Below are positions 47,006-58,500 of a stretch of 61,922 bases of DNA, piece after piece (the first letter of the stretch is position 1; every line of letters begins with the position of its first letter). The notes under the pieces are model-generated. The model made no database searches. It was not told the DNA's origin and was given only the letters and a program-made list of their open reading frames with translations. The stretch is from a virus. Where the stretch lies: IMG/VR virus record IMGVR_UViG_3300042356_001388, positions 1-61,922 of that record; one strand, written 5' to 3'. The position numbers and the translations under genes are program-made.

Positions 47006-49402
47006 TTAAAAATCTAATTGAACTACGTATTGTTGCACCCCTTGTCTTACTTGTGGTGATTGTAGTTTAGATATAATAATAAGGTCTTTATCTTCATCGT
47101 AAAGCCCAATTTCACTAATATATGGTGTAAACGAATCATTCCATGTAGGATTTTTGGTATTACTGAAAGAATTCTTAGGTAAATTACAAATTGCCTTAAA
47201 TTCATATATTGTCGCCATTATATCCGTTTCAACATTACCATAAAAGAAAAACTCATCACCAAAGTTTAATTCGTCAGGTTCGGTGATAGTTGGTAAATCA
47301 ATATAATCAGCTAAATTATAAAAAGGTGCAGATTGGTATAAATCATAATTAACTATGAATGTTTGAGCCGTCATTCCACTCGCAGTTATATTGCCGTTAA
47401 AATCCATTGACGCAATTAATTGGTCGGTAAAATTAATAACTTTCCATTTTGTAGGGTCAGGTCTTGTATCACCTGTAACTTTTTGAGCTAAAATCTTAAA
47501 CTCTTTTAATTGGGCTCCGTTCAAACAACAAGATTGTAAAAAGGCAAACTCATTGCCAAATTGGACAATCACATTTTGAGAACTAGATGGTGTACAAATT
47601 GTTGGTCCTTGTATTTTTGTATAATAATTACAATGAAGAGCGTTTGTCATTGTTATATTATCAAATCTATATGTAATATACATATATTCGGTAGATGCAC
47701 TTAATATACCATTACTATTACCATCATTGCTACAAGTATTTGGTGTTAATAGATTTAATCTTGGTGCAGGTAATGTCCAGTTACGATTTGATTTGTAAGA
47801 CATTGCTGCAACTATTTCTTCATCATCAAATATGATTTGTTTTAAATCAGGAAATACCTTACCAACTCTACTTGGTAACCCACTTTGGGTTTGGTGGGTG
47901 TCATACAAATGGAAATATCTTAACCCAGGGTTATTCATTTCTGAACTCACCGAAGACTGCATATATTTTACCGATAATAACTCATATCCGTCAGGGTCAA
48001 CATAAAAAGATTCCCCCATAACAGGATTTGGGTTTTTATGCCACATCAACCAAGGAATGGTTACTTTGAAATTTTTGGCAGCTCCAGTGTTGTCTAAAAA
48101 ATTACTGTTGAATGGTTCCATCGCAAATTTTTCACCGTAGATGTTATCCAACGCATTATTTGTATAATGCACAATTGATATACATTTTTGTGAACTTGGT
48201 TCTACGTAAACTTTATCACCTAAAGAGTTATAAAAATATGTATCACTAATTTGATTCATATTATCAGAATCAACATTAAATGTTTGACCTGAATTTGTCT
48301 GATATCCAAAATATTCTTTAGAACCAATATAACTCTGTGAACCAAAATATTCATAAGACTCACTAATAACTGATATTAACCCTGCAGGATTTTCAGACCA
48401 AGGAATATTCATATTCCATATTGGGGGTGTGATAACACCAGGAACGTTATAATTACCAAACCCAACATTTTGTGGTGTGAGATACTGTAAAGGCGTAATT
48501 GAATCATAGTAAGGGGTCATTCCCGATGGATATACCAACACTCTAGCATATGTACAACAATTACCATATTGAGTTGTAGTTGTTGTTGTCATTGTCTCCC
48601 CCATTAACATCGTCGTTGTAGTTGTTATAGGAGCACATGACGAACCAGCATAATAAGGTGTTGGTCTATCTAATTGTATTTTTAATCCGTCAATCCCTTG
48701 GACTTTGTATGTTAAAATTGGGAACTGTCTTGAAATTCCACCGCACGTGTCCTCTTGGTCAAAATATATCATCAAAATATCTCCAACTTGAATATCACAA
48801 GTTAAACCACTATTTTGACATATAGTCGTACATCCAATGTTTGTAGTAGTTGTCGTTGTAGTTATAATTGGAGAAGTCGTAGTCGTTGTTACAGGATTAC
48901 AAGGAGAGTAAATCAAATCAATGTAATTATTACCACATAATAAACAAGTATCCACAACATAGTCACTTGTTTTAACATAATAATCTGGACATTTTGGTGG
49001 TTCTGGTTGTGTATAATCACAAGGAGAATCAGTCTTAGCAAACCAATTACCGTCAGTCCCATTGAAAAAACCTCTCGGGTCTGTTAGGTTGTATACAGGG
49101 TAAATGGCTGGCTCCAATATTGGTAATCCAAATGTATTACCTTTATTACCTAAAACATAAAAAGGATATTTAACATGTTGTTTGTTTGATTGTGGAGACC
49201 CTGTGTCATTCTGAGCATTAAATGATGGTTCTAAAACATTATTATTAGTACTATCCCAATTAGTAATCGCACTATAAGTAACCTCTGAATCACCTATCTG
49301 AAAATATTGTATATTGAATCTTCCCTGAGCCAGTTTTCTTCTACCAACATCAGTTAATTTTGTATTTAAAAGTCCCGAACTAGTTTTATTTATGTAAGCC
49401 AT
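47006..49402 (-). CDS. Tail/baseplate-type protein with Thr-rich insertions, 798 aa
   Basis: N-terminus MAYINKTSSGLLNTKLTDVG, then RRKLAQGRFNIQYFQIGDSE, a motif I recall from T4-like flavophage and cyanophage tail proteins. Thr-rich runs (VTTTTTSPIITTTTTTT; TTTTQYGNC) and many Cys form linkers between folded parts. Later it has beta domains (YVVQLDF end). A TATTTAT motif lies four bases before ATG. It starts the tail/fibre cluster and is probably a baseplate or tail-end component. Confidence 0.65.
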   Translation of the reverse strand: MAYINKTSSGLLNTKLTDVGRRKLAQGRFNIQYFQIGDSEVTYSAITNWDSTNNNVLEPSFNAQNDTGSPQSNKQHVKYPFYVLGNKGNTFGLPILEPAIYPVYNLTDPRGFFNGTDGNWFAKTDSPCDYTQPEPPKCPDYYVKTSDYVVDTCLLCGNNYIDLIYSPCNPVTTTTTSPIITTTTTTTNIGCTTICQNSGLTCDIQVGDILMIYFDQEDTCGGISRQFPILTYKVQGIDGLKIQLDRPTPYYAGSSCAPITTTTTMLMGETMTTTTTTQYGNCCTYARVLVYPSGMTPYYDSITPLQYLTPQNVGFGNYNVPGVITPPIWNMNIPWSENPAGLISVISESYEYFGSQSYIGSKEYFGYQTNSGQTFNVDSDNMNQISDTYFYNSLGDKVYVEPSSQKCISIVHYTNNALDNIYGEKFAMEPFNSNFLDNTGAAKNFKVTIPWLMWHKNPNPVMGESFYVDPDGYELLSVKYMQSSVSSEMNNPGLRYFHLYDTHQTQSGLPSRVGKVFPDLKQIIFDDEEIVAAMSYKSNRNWTLPAPRLNLLTPNTCSNDGNSNGILSASTEYMYITYRFDNITMTNALHCNYYTKIQGPTICTPSSSQNVIVQFGNEFAFLQSCCLNGAQLKEFKILAQKVTGDTRPDPTKWKVINFTDQLIASMDFNGNITASGMTAQTFIVNYDLYQSAPFYNLADYIDLPTITEPDELNFGDEFFFYGNVETDIMATIYEFKAICNLPKNSFSNTKNPTWNDSFTPYISEIGLYDEDKDLIIISKLQSPQVRQGVQQYVVQLDF

Positions 49403-49406
49403 AACT

Positions 49407-49413
49407 ATAAATA
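49407..49413 (-). promoter_or_regulatory. Class B promoter motif TATTTAT
   Basis: TATTTAT (minus strand) four bases before the ATG at 49402, upstream of the tail protein. Confidence 0.5.
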
Positions 49414-49417
49414 TATT

Positions 49418-50797
49418 TTAACATCTTTTATTTGAGCAATTAATTGTTATCACACCACTATCATATGTCCTACTCGTATATTGAGTACAAGCTCTTGAAT
49501 TTGAATTACCAATATTATCCAAATAAGCCCTAACTCTTATTTTAGCAATTGTCTGACAATTAAATTTACTATCAACCTGACAATTTGACATGTCTAAATA
49601 AAAATTAACACCGAAAGTTATTTGTCCATTACTTTGGATAAATGGAATTGTCGTTGAGAATCCCGTCATTCCACTATAGCTACGGTATAACGGATTACCA
49701 CAAACTATCCCTCCAGCACTCATTGGTGTGGTAACATATTGAGATAATGTATAAGTATTATTACCATTTGACGCAGTTATACTAAATGGTCCTAACGTGG
49801 CGTTATTTGGTTGTTCATAGGAAAAATCAATATCAACTTTTAATGTTGAGTTTAACGATAAGATACTACTTGGAATATTTGGACTAAAGGATATTGTTCC
49901 ATTTGTGTTATACAATGCTAAATCCCCATTACAAGAAACAAAATTCAATCCTTGTTGTGGATTCATGTTTTGAAATATTGCAGTATAAGTAGTTTGTTGG
50001 GATTGGGCAATTAAACTTGTAAAGTCAACATATGTCCCATTAGTATCTTGAGCATACACATTATAATCACTCTGAGCTAAGTTGAAAAACGTGTGGGTAG
50101 GTCCATCTGTAACATATATGATATTGTCTAACGAATATGAATATGGTGGAGTCCCTCCCAATAATGATAAAGTTATTTGTCCGTCACTTAATGAAGAACA
50201 AGTTGGGGGAAAGGATGTAACTCTCAAAGTAGCTCTATTAGATAATAAACATTCTCCCAAATTAGCGGAAATAGTATAGAACCCACTTAAAGGCCCATTG
50301 ATTGTCCATCCATTTATAGGAGTATCTGTTGAATTGGTTGATGTTATAGAACCACCACCAACTTCAAATCCTAACAAATGCCAACTATTACCTGACCAAT
50401 AAACTGTATACGTATCTCCCGAATCAGCATATACTGGTTTTTCATTTTCAATCGTCCCATCGTACGAAAATAGTATCTGGGTTATTTCAGGTAGCATCCC
50501 TTGAGTAAATGGTGTTCCAATAATTGTAACACAAAAATCTTCATAGGTGGGTTCAATTGCGGTTATTTGTATTTCTTTATATTCTTGGCAGATACTAGTG
50601 TCGTAAACTATTAATTTCGTAACGTCATCAGGAACCGAAACAGTTATACCAGCAACCAAATCAAATGGATTCAAATTTTCCGCCAAATTACTTGAATCCA
50701 AAATTCCTGCTATTGTCCCACCATTAATTGTATTGTAATAAACGGTATACGGACCTTCAGAATTAAAACTATCTAATGTAACTATAAAATATCTCAT
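49418..50797 (-). CDS. Fibre/tail-type beta protein, 459 aa
   Basis: Start MRYFIVTLDSFNSEGPYTVY at 50797. Repeated Ig-like beta segments (GPLSGFYTISANLGECLL; LLGGTPPYSYSLDNIIY; AQSDYNVYAQDTNGTYV) with Cys pairs near the end (CTQYTSRTYDSGVITINC). GGTPPYxxS motifs resemble SprB-type and PKD-like repeats in Bacteroidota surface proteins, suggesting the phage borrowed or mimics host adhesin modules. Virion role inferred. Confidence 0.65.
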   Translation of the reverse strand: MRYFIVTLDSFNSEGPYTVYYNTINGGTIAGILDSSNLAENLNPFDLVAGITVSVPDDVTKLIVYDTSICQEYKEIQITAIEPTYEDFCVTIIGTPFTQGMLPEITQILFSYDGTIENEKPVYADSGDTYTVYWSGNSWHLLGFEVGGGSITSTNSTDTPINGWTINGPLSGFYTISANLGECLLSNRATLRVTSFPPTCSSLSDGQITLSLLGGTPPYSYSLDNIIYVTDGPTHTFFNLAQSDYNVYAQDTNGTYVDFTSLIAQSQQTTYTAIFQNMNPQQGLNFVSCNGDLALYNTNGTISFSPNIPSSILSLNSTLKVDIDFSYEQPNNATLGPFSITASNGNNTYTLSQYVTTPMSAGGIVCGNPLYRSYSGMTGFSTTIPFIQSNGQITFGVNFYLDMSNCQVDSKFNCQTIAKIRVRAYLDNIGNSNSRACTQYTSRTYDSGVITINCSNKRC

Positions 50798-50801
50798 TTT
50801 T

Positions 50802-52265
50802 TTAAGTATTTGGGTATGTTCCAGTACAAGTTCCATCACAAGGTCCAATAAATGTTCCTTGTCCCGCAGTTGTCACTCCATTTCCACAGAACTTACCGAA
50901 AGAGTTTGGAGGGATGGCTAAATTTATTATCACACCACTACAGTTGTAATACTTAATTCCTAATGTATTATAACTATTGGTATTTGTTATCGTATAACAA
51001 CCACAATTACTTGACGAACTACTTGGAGTAATTGACGGAGTAACTGAAGGTGTAATACTTGGTGTTACACTAGCCGTTGGACTAGGTGAAACCGCTGGAG
51101 TATTACTTGGTGTTATTGTCATTGTTGGAGTTATTGACGGTGTAGGTGTAGGAGTTGTTGTCATAGTAGGTGTAGGAGTCGGTGTTGGGGTTGGGATAAA
51201 ATATTCGGTCGCATTTGGAACAAATCCACAATTTAATTCTTCTTCTAATACACATGTCGTCGTTGCAGTAAAATCTTTCCATACGTCGGTTACAGTCGCA
51301 GTATAAACTCCAGGTCCTTGGTAGTATATGGTTTTTCCGACTCCTCCCGGTACCCACACAACGTAATATGGGGGAGTTCCCCCTGTAATCTCCAAATCCA
51401 ATATTCCTGTAAACGGTTGTCCTACCAAAGGTTGTGTAACATTACATACAACACCTAACGGTAAGATTGTTGAATAAAAACAAGGGTCTGTTTTACCAGG
51501 CGGAACATAAGCCGCACTTGCGGTTGGTACAGGCATGCAAGATTGACATTTAACATCTAAACACCCCGTAACTTTTTCCCATTGATAGTCATTTATTGAT
51601 GGGAGATTTGCCGGAAAATTTCCACTATCAAAAACAACAGTATAACAATAATTGTAAGGTTTAATCGTAATAGTATCACCAACAGGTCTAGAAATATTAC
51701 CTAACGAATAATAATAGGTATCATCACAACATGATTTCAAATAGATTGATGATGGCACCGCCGATGGAGTTGGTGTTGGACTTGGGGTCGGTGTTGGCGT
51801 TATGTTACATGGATATGTTTCTAAACAAGTTTGACAATCTCTATATTGGAAATTTGTAAATGTTGCAATAGGACTATCACTACTTAAAGTATTTGTATAT
51901 TGGTAACAATTCCCACTAAAACTAACCGAATATGGTGCACCTAATGTTGGGTCAACAAAATTAGCATTACTAACCAAAAATGTTTGATTTGGAATCCCGT
52001 CACAACATGGTGTGAATACCATTGGTAACTGACATGAATTTGACTTTAATAACTGTTTTAAAGTAGGGTTCCAAAATCTAACTACCACCCCATTAGAATA
52101 GTACCCTTGCGTCGCAAATGTTGTACATGAAGAATCTGAATATATTTTAGTCGCTTGCGAAAAATTTAAAAAATCAGCATAATATGTGGATACTGACTGA
52201 TAATATCCTTTACAAGCGTTTATCTGTGTACTTGAAAATCCTAACTGTATCGTTATACAACTCAT
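50802..52265 (-). CDS. Cys-rich fibre protein with PT repeats, 487 aa
   Basis: Starts MSCITIQLGFSSTQINACKG. Alternates Cys-rich beta domains (CCDGIPNQTFLVSNANFVDP; CCDDTYYYSLGNISRPVGDT) with Pro-Thr linkers ([33 protein letters not shown]). A GGTPPYYVVW motif is shared with the previous protein. The linkers look like flexible, possibly glycosylated stalks. It is the middle member of a set of PT-rich tail proteins. Confidence 0.65.
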   Translation of the reverse strand: MSCITIQLGFSSTQINACKGYYQSVSTYYADFLNFSQATKIYSDSSCTTFATQGYYSNGVVVRFWNPTLKQLLKSNSCQLPMVFTPCCDGIPNQTFLVSNANFVDPTLGAPYSVSFSGNCYQYTNTLSSDSPIATFTNFQYRDCQTCLETYPCNITPTPTPSPTPTPSAVPSSIYLKSCCDDTYYYSLGNISRPVGDTITIKPYNYCYTVVFDSGNFPANLPSINDYQWEKVTGCLDVKCQSCMPVPTASAAYVPPGKTDPCFYSTILPLGVVCNVTQPLVGQPFTGILDLEITGGTPPYYVVWVPGGVGKTIYYQGPGVYTATVTDVWKDFTATTTCVLEEELNCGFVPNATEYFIPTPTPTPTPTMTTTPTPTPSITPTMTITPSNTPAVSPSPTASVTPSITPSVTPSITPSSSSSNCGCYTITNTNSYNTLGIKYYNCSGVIINLAIPPNSFGKFCGNGVTTAGQGTFIGPCDGTCTGTYPNT

Positions 52266-52474
52266 AATGTTAATACTTGGTCAACTGTGCAATTATTACT
52301 ATCTATAATTCTAACTCCAAATGATGTATTTAAATCATATGGAGGTGGAACGGTAAATACCACAGGAACAAAAGTGCTTTGGGTTATCCAAATACAACTA
52401 TTAAAACCTGGGTCGCATAGATATACCTCAAATGGAGATGTACCTATGAAATTTGTAACCGTTATTTGTTTCAT
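52262..52474 (-). CDS. Small beta protein of the fibre cluster, 70 aa
   Basis: MKQITVTNFIGTSPFEVYLC, ending VRIIDSNNCTVDQVLTL. The style matches single Cys-linked beta domains in the neighbouring fibres. It overlaps the upstream end of the PT-rich gene by four bases. Probably a small fibre-associated protein. Confidence 0.55.
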   Translation of the reverse strand: MKQITVTNFIGTSPFEVYLCDPGFNSCIWITQSTFVPVVFTVPPPYDLNTSFGVRIIDSNNCTVDQVLTL

Positions 52475-52518
52475 TTATTTAAAAAAATAGTCATTTATTA
52501 ATATAAGTATATCCCATT

Positions 52519-55500
52519 TTAATTACATACAAAAGTATCGTTTAACACCACAAAAACACCTTCACCATTAAAGGAGACTTTACCAACCGTTGACGTTGGA
52601 GTAACCGTAGGAGTCGGAGACGGATTTGGAACATCTTCAACAATTGAATATGCTTGAACACCAATACAAGCATTAGTCCCTGTTGGGGTAACTGTCGGAG
52701 TAGTAGTTGGAGATGTCGTAACTGCCGGAGTTGGGGTCAACGTCGCAGTAGGTGACACAGTCGGGGTTAACGTAGGTGTCACCGATGGAGTTGGGGTCGG
52801 CGTAGGTGTTGGACAAGCTCCTACACTGAATACAGTGTTTGAGAAACTTGGACAAGGTGATGTCGGCGGAACTGAACCATAGAGGATACAAGTTCCTCCA
52901 AGTGTATCCGATACACACCAAGTAGTGTTATTGTAATAAATTACACTATTTGTTCCTGAGTTTAGATAATAAGAATGTCCGTTATAGTATCCCGAGTTTA
53001 CATATGTTCCGTCGTAATCAGGATTACCTAAATGGACACAATACTGGTGAACCCCACATCCTGTTAGTCCAGGAGTCAACGTTGGGGTCACCGTAGCCGT
53101 TTGTGTTGGTGTTGGTGTCATAATATTAGGTGTTGGTGTTGGGGTAACTAACTCACAATATAAATAAACAGATACGTTCAAATATGGCGGTAGTGTCTCC
53201 GTTGGTGTTATTGATGGTGTTAAAAATGGTGTTAATGTTTGAGTTGGTGTTGGAGTTGGTGTTAAATTACTACAAACATACTCAAAGTTTATTGTAATAC
53301 AATCAGGTGTAACTGATGGTGTTATTGTTGGTGTAGGGGTAAAGAACTGTGTCAGAGTTGGTGTTGGAGTTAAGAATGAAGTCAGTGTAACTGTCGGAGT
53401 TGGTGTTGGAGTTAATGTAAAGAATGGTGTTAAAGTTGGAGTCGGAGTAACTAAATCACAATAGAAATAAGAACTAACTCCTAAATTAGGAGCCAATGTT
53501 GTTGTAGGTGTAGGAGTCTGAGTTAAGAATGGAGTTAATGTCTGAGTAGGGGTAGGCGTAGGTGTTAAATTTTCACAAACATATTCAAAACTAATTGTAA
53601 TACAATTTGGAGTTTGAGTCACCGTTGGGGTTGGTGTTACACTTGGAATAGGGATACAAGGATTGTTAGTAATACATTCAACACAATTAGTATAATTTAC
53701 CAATATTGAATTTCCATAAATTCCTCCGGTTCCTGTTGTAATTACTGTTGAGCATCCCGAGAATACTCCCTCAATTTCAACGTAGTAAACTTCACCAACA
53801 ATTACAGATACTGGTAAGTTATATAAACCAAACGTAATGTTATTAATTTCACAACATCCACTAAACCAATAAATGTCAGGTAAAGTTTGAGTTGGTGTAG
53901 GGGTTACCGTAGGAGTAACCAAATCACAATAGAAGTAAGAACTAACACCTAAATTAGGAGCCAATGTCGTTGTAGGTGTGGGGGTTTGTGTTAAGAACGG
54001 TGTTAAAGTTTGAGTTGGTGTTGGAGTTGGAGTTAAATTATCACAAACATACTCAAAGACAATGTTAATACAATCAGGTGTAACTGATGGTGTTGCAAAT
54101 GGTGTTAATGTTGGAGTTGGAGTTAAGAATGGTGTCAATGTTGGGGTTAATGTAACATTAATACAATAGAAATAACTTGACACTCCCAAGTTTGGTGGTA
54201 AGGTATTTGTCGGAGTAATAGATGGTGTTAAGAACGGAGTTAAGGTCTGAGTTGGAGTCGGAGTAGGAGTTAAATTACTACAAACGTATTCAAAATTAAT
54301 AACAATACAGTTAGGAGTAACTGAAGGAGTCGCAAATGGTGTTAATGTCGGTGTCTGTGTTAAGAATGGTGTTACTGTTGGGGTTAGTGTTACGTTAACA
54401 CAATAAAAATAAGAACTAACCGCTAAGAAAGGAGCAACTGTAACGGTAGGGGTTGGAGATGGGGTCAAGAACGGAGTTACCGTTACAGTTGCAGTTGGGG
54501 TTGGGGTCAAATCACTACAAACATATTCAAAACTAATATTAATACAATCAGGGGTCTGGCTTGGTGTTTGGGTAAAGAATGGAGTTAAAGTATTTGTCGG
54601 AGTAACACTTGGACTTAAACCAGGTGTAAGAGTTGGTGTCGGAGTTTGGAAAGGCGTTTCAGTTACACTAACAGTAGGTGTAGGACTTACCAAATCACAA
54701 TAGAAGTAAGAACTAACCGCCAAATTAGGCGGTAATGTATTTGTCGGAGTAATAGATGGCGTTAAGAACGGAGTTAGTGTCTGTGTAGGGGTAGGTGTTG
54801 GAGTTAAAAACTCACAAATAAACTCAAAATCAATAACAATACAATCATCAGGAATTGTTGGTGTAACACTAATGGTTGGGGTAATTGATGGGGTAATAGA
54901 TGGTGTAACAGTTTGAGTCGGAGTTTGAGTTGGGGTAACTAACTCACAATACATATAAACACTAACCGCCAAGTTTGGTGGTAATGTATTTGTGGGAGTT
55001 ACCGATGGTGTCAGGAATGGAGTTAATGTTACAGTTGTCGTAGGTGTTGGTGTTAAGAACTCACAAACATATTCAAAACTAATGTTAATACAATCAGGGG
55101 TCTGGCTTGGGGTCTGTGTGAAGAAAGGTGTTAAAGTATTTGTCGGAGTAACACTCGGACTTAATCCTGGTGTAAGAGTTGGTGTTGGAGTTTGAAAAGG
55201 TGTTTCAGTCACACTGACTGTTGGGGTCAATGTAACTAAATCACAATAGAAATAAGAGCTAACACCTAAATTTACAGGTAAACTTTGTGTCGGAGTAACC
55301 GAAGGAGTTAAGAACGGGGTTAATGTCTGAGTTGGAGTGGGGGTTGGAGTTAAAAACTCACAAACATACTCAAAACTAATATTAATACAATCAGAGGTCT
55401 GGCTTGGTGTTTGGGTAAAGAATGGTGTTAATGTGTTCGTAGGTGTGACACTTGGACTTAAACCAGGTGTTAGGGTTGGAGTTTGTGTTTGGAATGGAGT

Positions 55501-58500
55501 TTCAGTCACACTAACCGTAGGAGTTGGACTTACTAAATCACAATAGAAATAAGAGCTAACACCTAAATTAACAGGAATACTTTGTGTCGGAGTAACCGAA
55601 GGAGTTAAGAACGGGGTTAATGTCTGAGTGGGGGTTGGAGTCGGGGTTAAGAACTCACAAACATACTCAAATGATATAGCAACTCCGGAACAATCAGGTG
55701 ATGGACTTGGGGTAAAAAACGGGGTTAGGGTTGGGGTTACCGTTGGGGTCAAACTTAAACCTGGTGTCAGAGTTGCTGTAGGTGTCGGAGTTTGGGTAAT
55801 TGGGACACAATCACCATCTTGAGTACAAGATGAATACTCCGTAATGTACTGGCTAGTAAATAATTGTGGGTCATCTAAATTATTATAACCCTCATTATTT
55901 TGTGTGTAGGTAATGAATACTTCAATACCTAAGTTGTCAAATGTTTCTGATGCTTTATTACAAATTGTGTATATACCAGCAGAAGTTACTGAAAATGGTC
56001 TTGGAATTTCATCACAATCATAATAGATAACCGTAACTCTCCCATTTGCAACAGGATTTGTGTTACCACTTGCGCTATCAATATCGTGTTGTGTAACAAT
56101 TACATCATAACAGAAACAAGCATTCGCAGTTACAGATGGTGTTATTGTTGGGGTAACTGAAATTGATAGTGATGGAGTCACTGTTGGGGTTGCCAAATTA
56201 CAATAGAAATAACTTGACACTCCCAAGTTTGGTGGTAAGGTATTCGTAGGAGTAACTGATTGAGTAATAAATGGAGTTAATGTTACAGTCGGGGTAGGTG
56301 TAGGCGTTAAATTTTCACAAACATATTCAAAACTAATTGTAATACAATTTGGAGTTTGACTCGGGGTCTGTGTAAAAAAAGGAGTTAAAGTATTAGTTGG
56401 TGTAACAGATGGACTCAATCCTGGTGTGGGGGTAGATGTCTGTGTTTGGAGTGGAGTTTGAGTCACACTAACAGTAGGGGTAGGTGTAATTAAATCACAA
56501 TAAAAATAGAAACTACCATTAATGTTTGGGGGTACAGTATTTGTCGGAGTAACTGAAGGAGTTAAGAACGGAGTAATGGTAACAGTTGGGGTAGGTGTTG
56601 GTGTTAAGAACTCACAAACATATTCAAAACTAATATTGATACAGTCAGGAGTGACGGAAGGTGTCTGAGTAAAGAATGGAGTTAAAGTATTTGTAGGTGT
56701 GACACTTGGACTTAACCCAGGTGTTAAAGTTGGGGTTTGGGTTTGGAATGGTGTTTGACTAATAGTAACAGTAGGAGTAGGTGTAATTAAATCACAATAG
56801 AAGTAAGAACTAACCGCTAAATTAGGTGGTAATGTATTAGTTGGAGTAATGGAAGGTGTGGGTGTAGGTGTTGGGGTTACATTCGGCTGAAAACTAATAT
56901 TTGCACATCCAGGGTCTTGTGACGCACCATAAGGGTAATGTCCTGATGACGCAACTAATGTTAAATTATATGGGGAAGATGTCTGAATAAGAAATACACC
57001 ACCAAAAAAATCCATTATATAAATCTGCCCATTCTTCACAAACATACCATAAGGGGACTGTGAGCTAGATGTTATATTTTTATCAAATTCAACACTGCCT
57101 GATATATCATATTGGGTGATGTAAGCATTTGAGCCGACACCATAATTAGTAATTAATATCTTATTATTATTTGTTTTTAAGATGTCTCCAGCAACACTCC
57201 TGCCAGGTAACATAGTAAATAGTGCGGTTTGTACTGCGGTAGTAGTGGTAATATCTAAAGTAACAACTGTATTTGGGGTTGTGGTTGAATCAACGGCCAA
57301 TAAAGTAGTATTGTTAATAGCAAATAATCCTGGTCCATAAAAATTAGGGAATGTAATAGTTCTATTATATGTCGCACTAAATGGAGATAAAGTAATATCC
57401 CATTCCATAACACTATTACTATTCATTAACCACAATTTTGTAGTGGTATTTGCAATATCCCCTATGTATGATGGACCAGCACCAGGTACTGTTAACAATG
57501 TTGAGGTATTTGTTAATAAATCATAGGTGTAAACATCAGTACCCTCATTAAAAAATACGGTACAATTTGCCTCAATTATTGGAGAAGCCGAAGGTGAAGG
57601 AGTTGGTGTGGGAAATAATTCTTGACAAACATATTCAAAATCAATTGACAACTCATTAAAACAAGGGTCACAGTCTTCATCAAGTAAACAAGAACTAACA
57701 CTAATACTATATTCAGAATAGAAGAAATTAGGATTTTCTTTATTATTATAAGGTATTCCTTCATTAGTGTAATCAAGTAGTAAACCAATACCATATAAAT
57801 TAAATGTTGATACTGCATTGTTACATATATAATATTCACCAGCAACAGTAATTGCTGAAGATTCAACTAATCCATCGTGACAGTTAAAATACGACACATA
57901 AACCGCATCAGTATCTGAGTTATTTAAATCAACCTCAGATATTATGATTGTAGTACAAAGACATCCATCACCCGGAACACATTCTCCTCCAAAACATGGT
58001 TGTCCTATTGAGTATAATAATTCAACTGAACTAACTACAGGATTACTACCACACACACTAAATATTTCTCCAGGGGTTGCTGCCGCACCAATTAAATTAC
58101 CACTACAATCATAATAAGTATATGGGGTAAAACCAGGTCCCGCAGAATTATTAACAAATGTTATACATCGGCATTCAGTGACTGGTGAAGATGGTGATAC
58201 GGTAACCGAAGGGGTAATTGTCAGTGTAATGGTAGGTGTAATACTCGGGGTAACTGTAATTGTTGGGGTAACTGTAATTGTTGGGGTAACTGTAGGAGTA
58301 ATACTCGGGGTAACTGTAATTGTTGGAGTAATACTCGGAGTAATAGTTATTGTAGGAGTTGGTGTCGGAGTACATGTTCCACAACAACCAGCAATGTCAC
58401 CGACAAATGTCCAACCTCTAGGTACGTCTAGATAAGTTCTTGCATCACCTCCAGGACAAGGTGATGGTGAATATACTAATCCAATAACACCTATAGTTTT

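Noticed and set aside
53100-56880. Repeat array resembling CRISPR
   Set aside because: Repeats are in-frame coding units of variable length without constant spacer size, and no cas genes are present.
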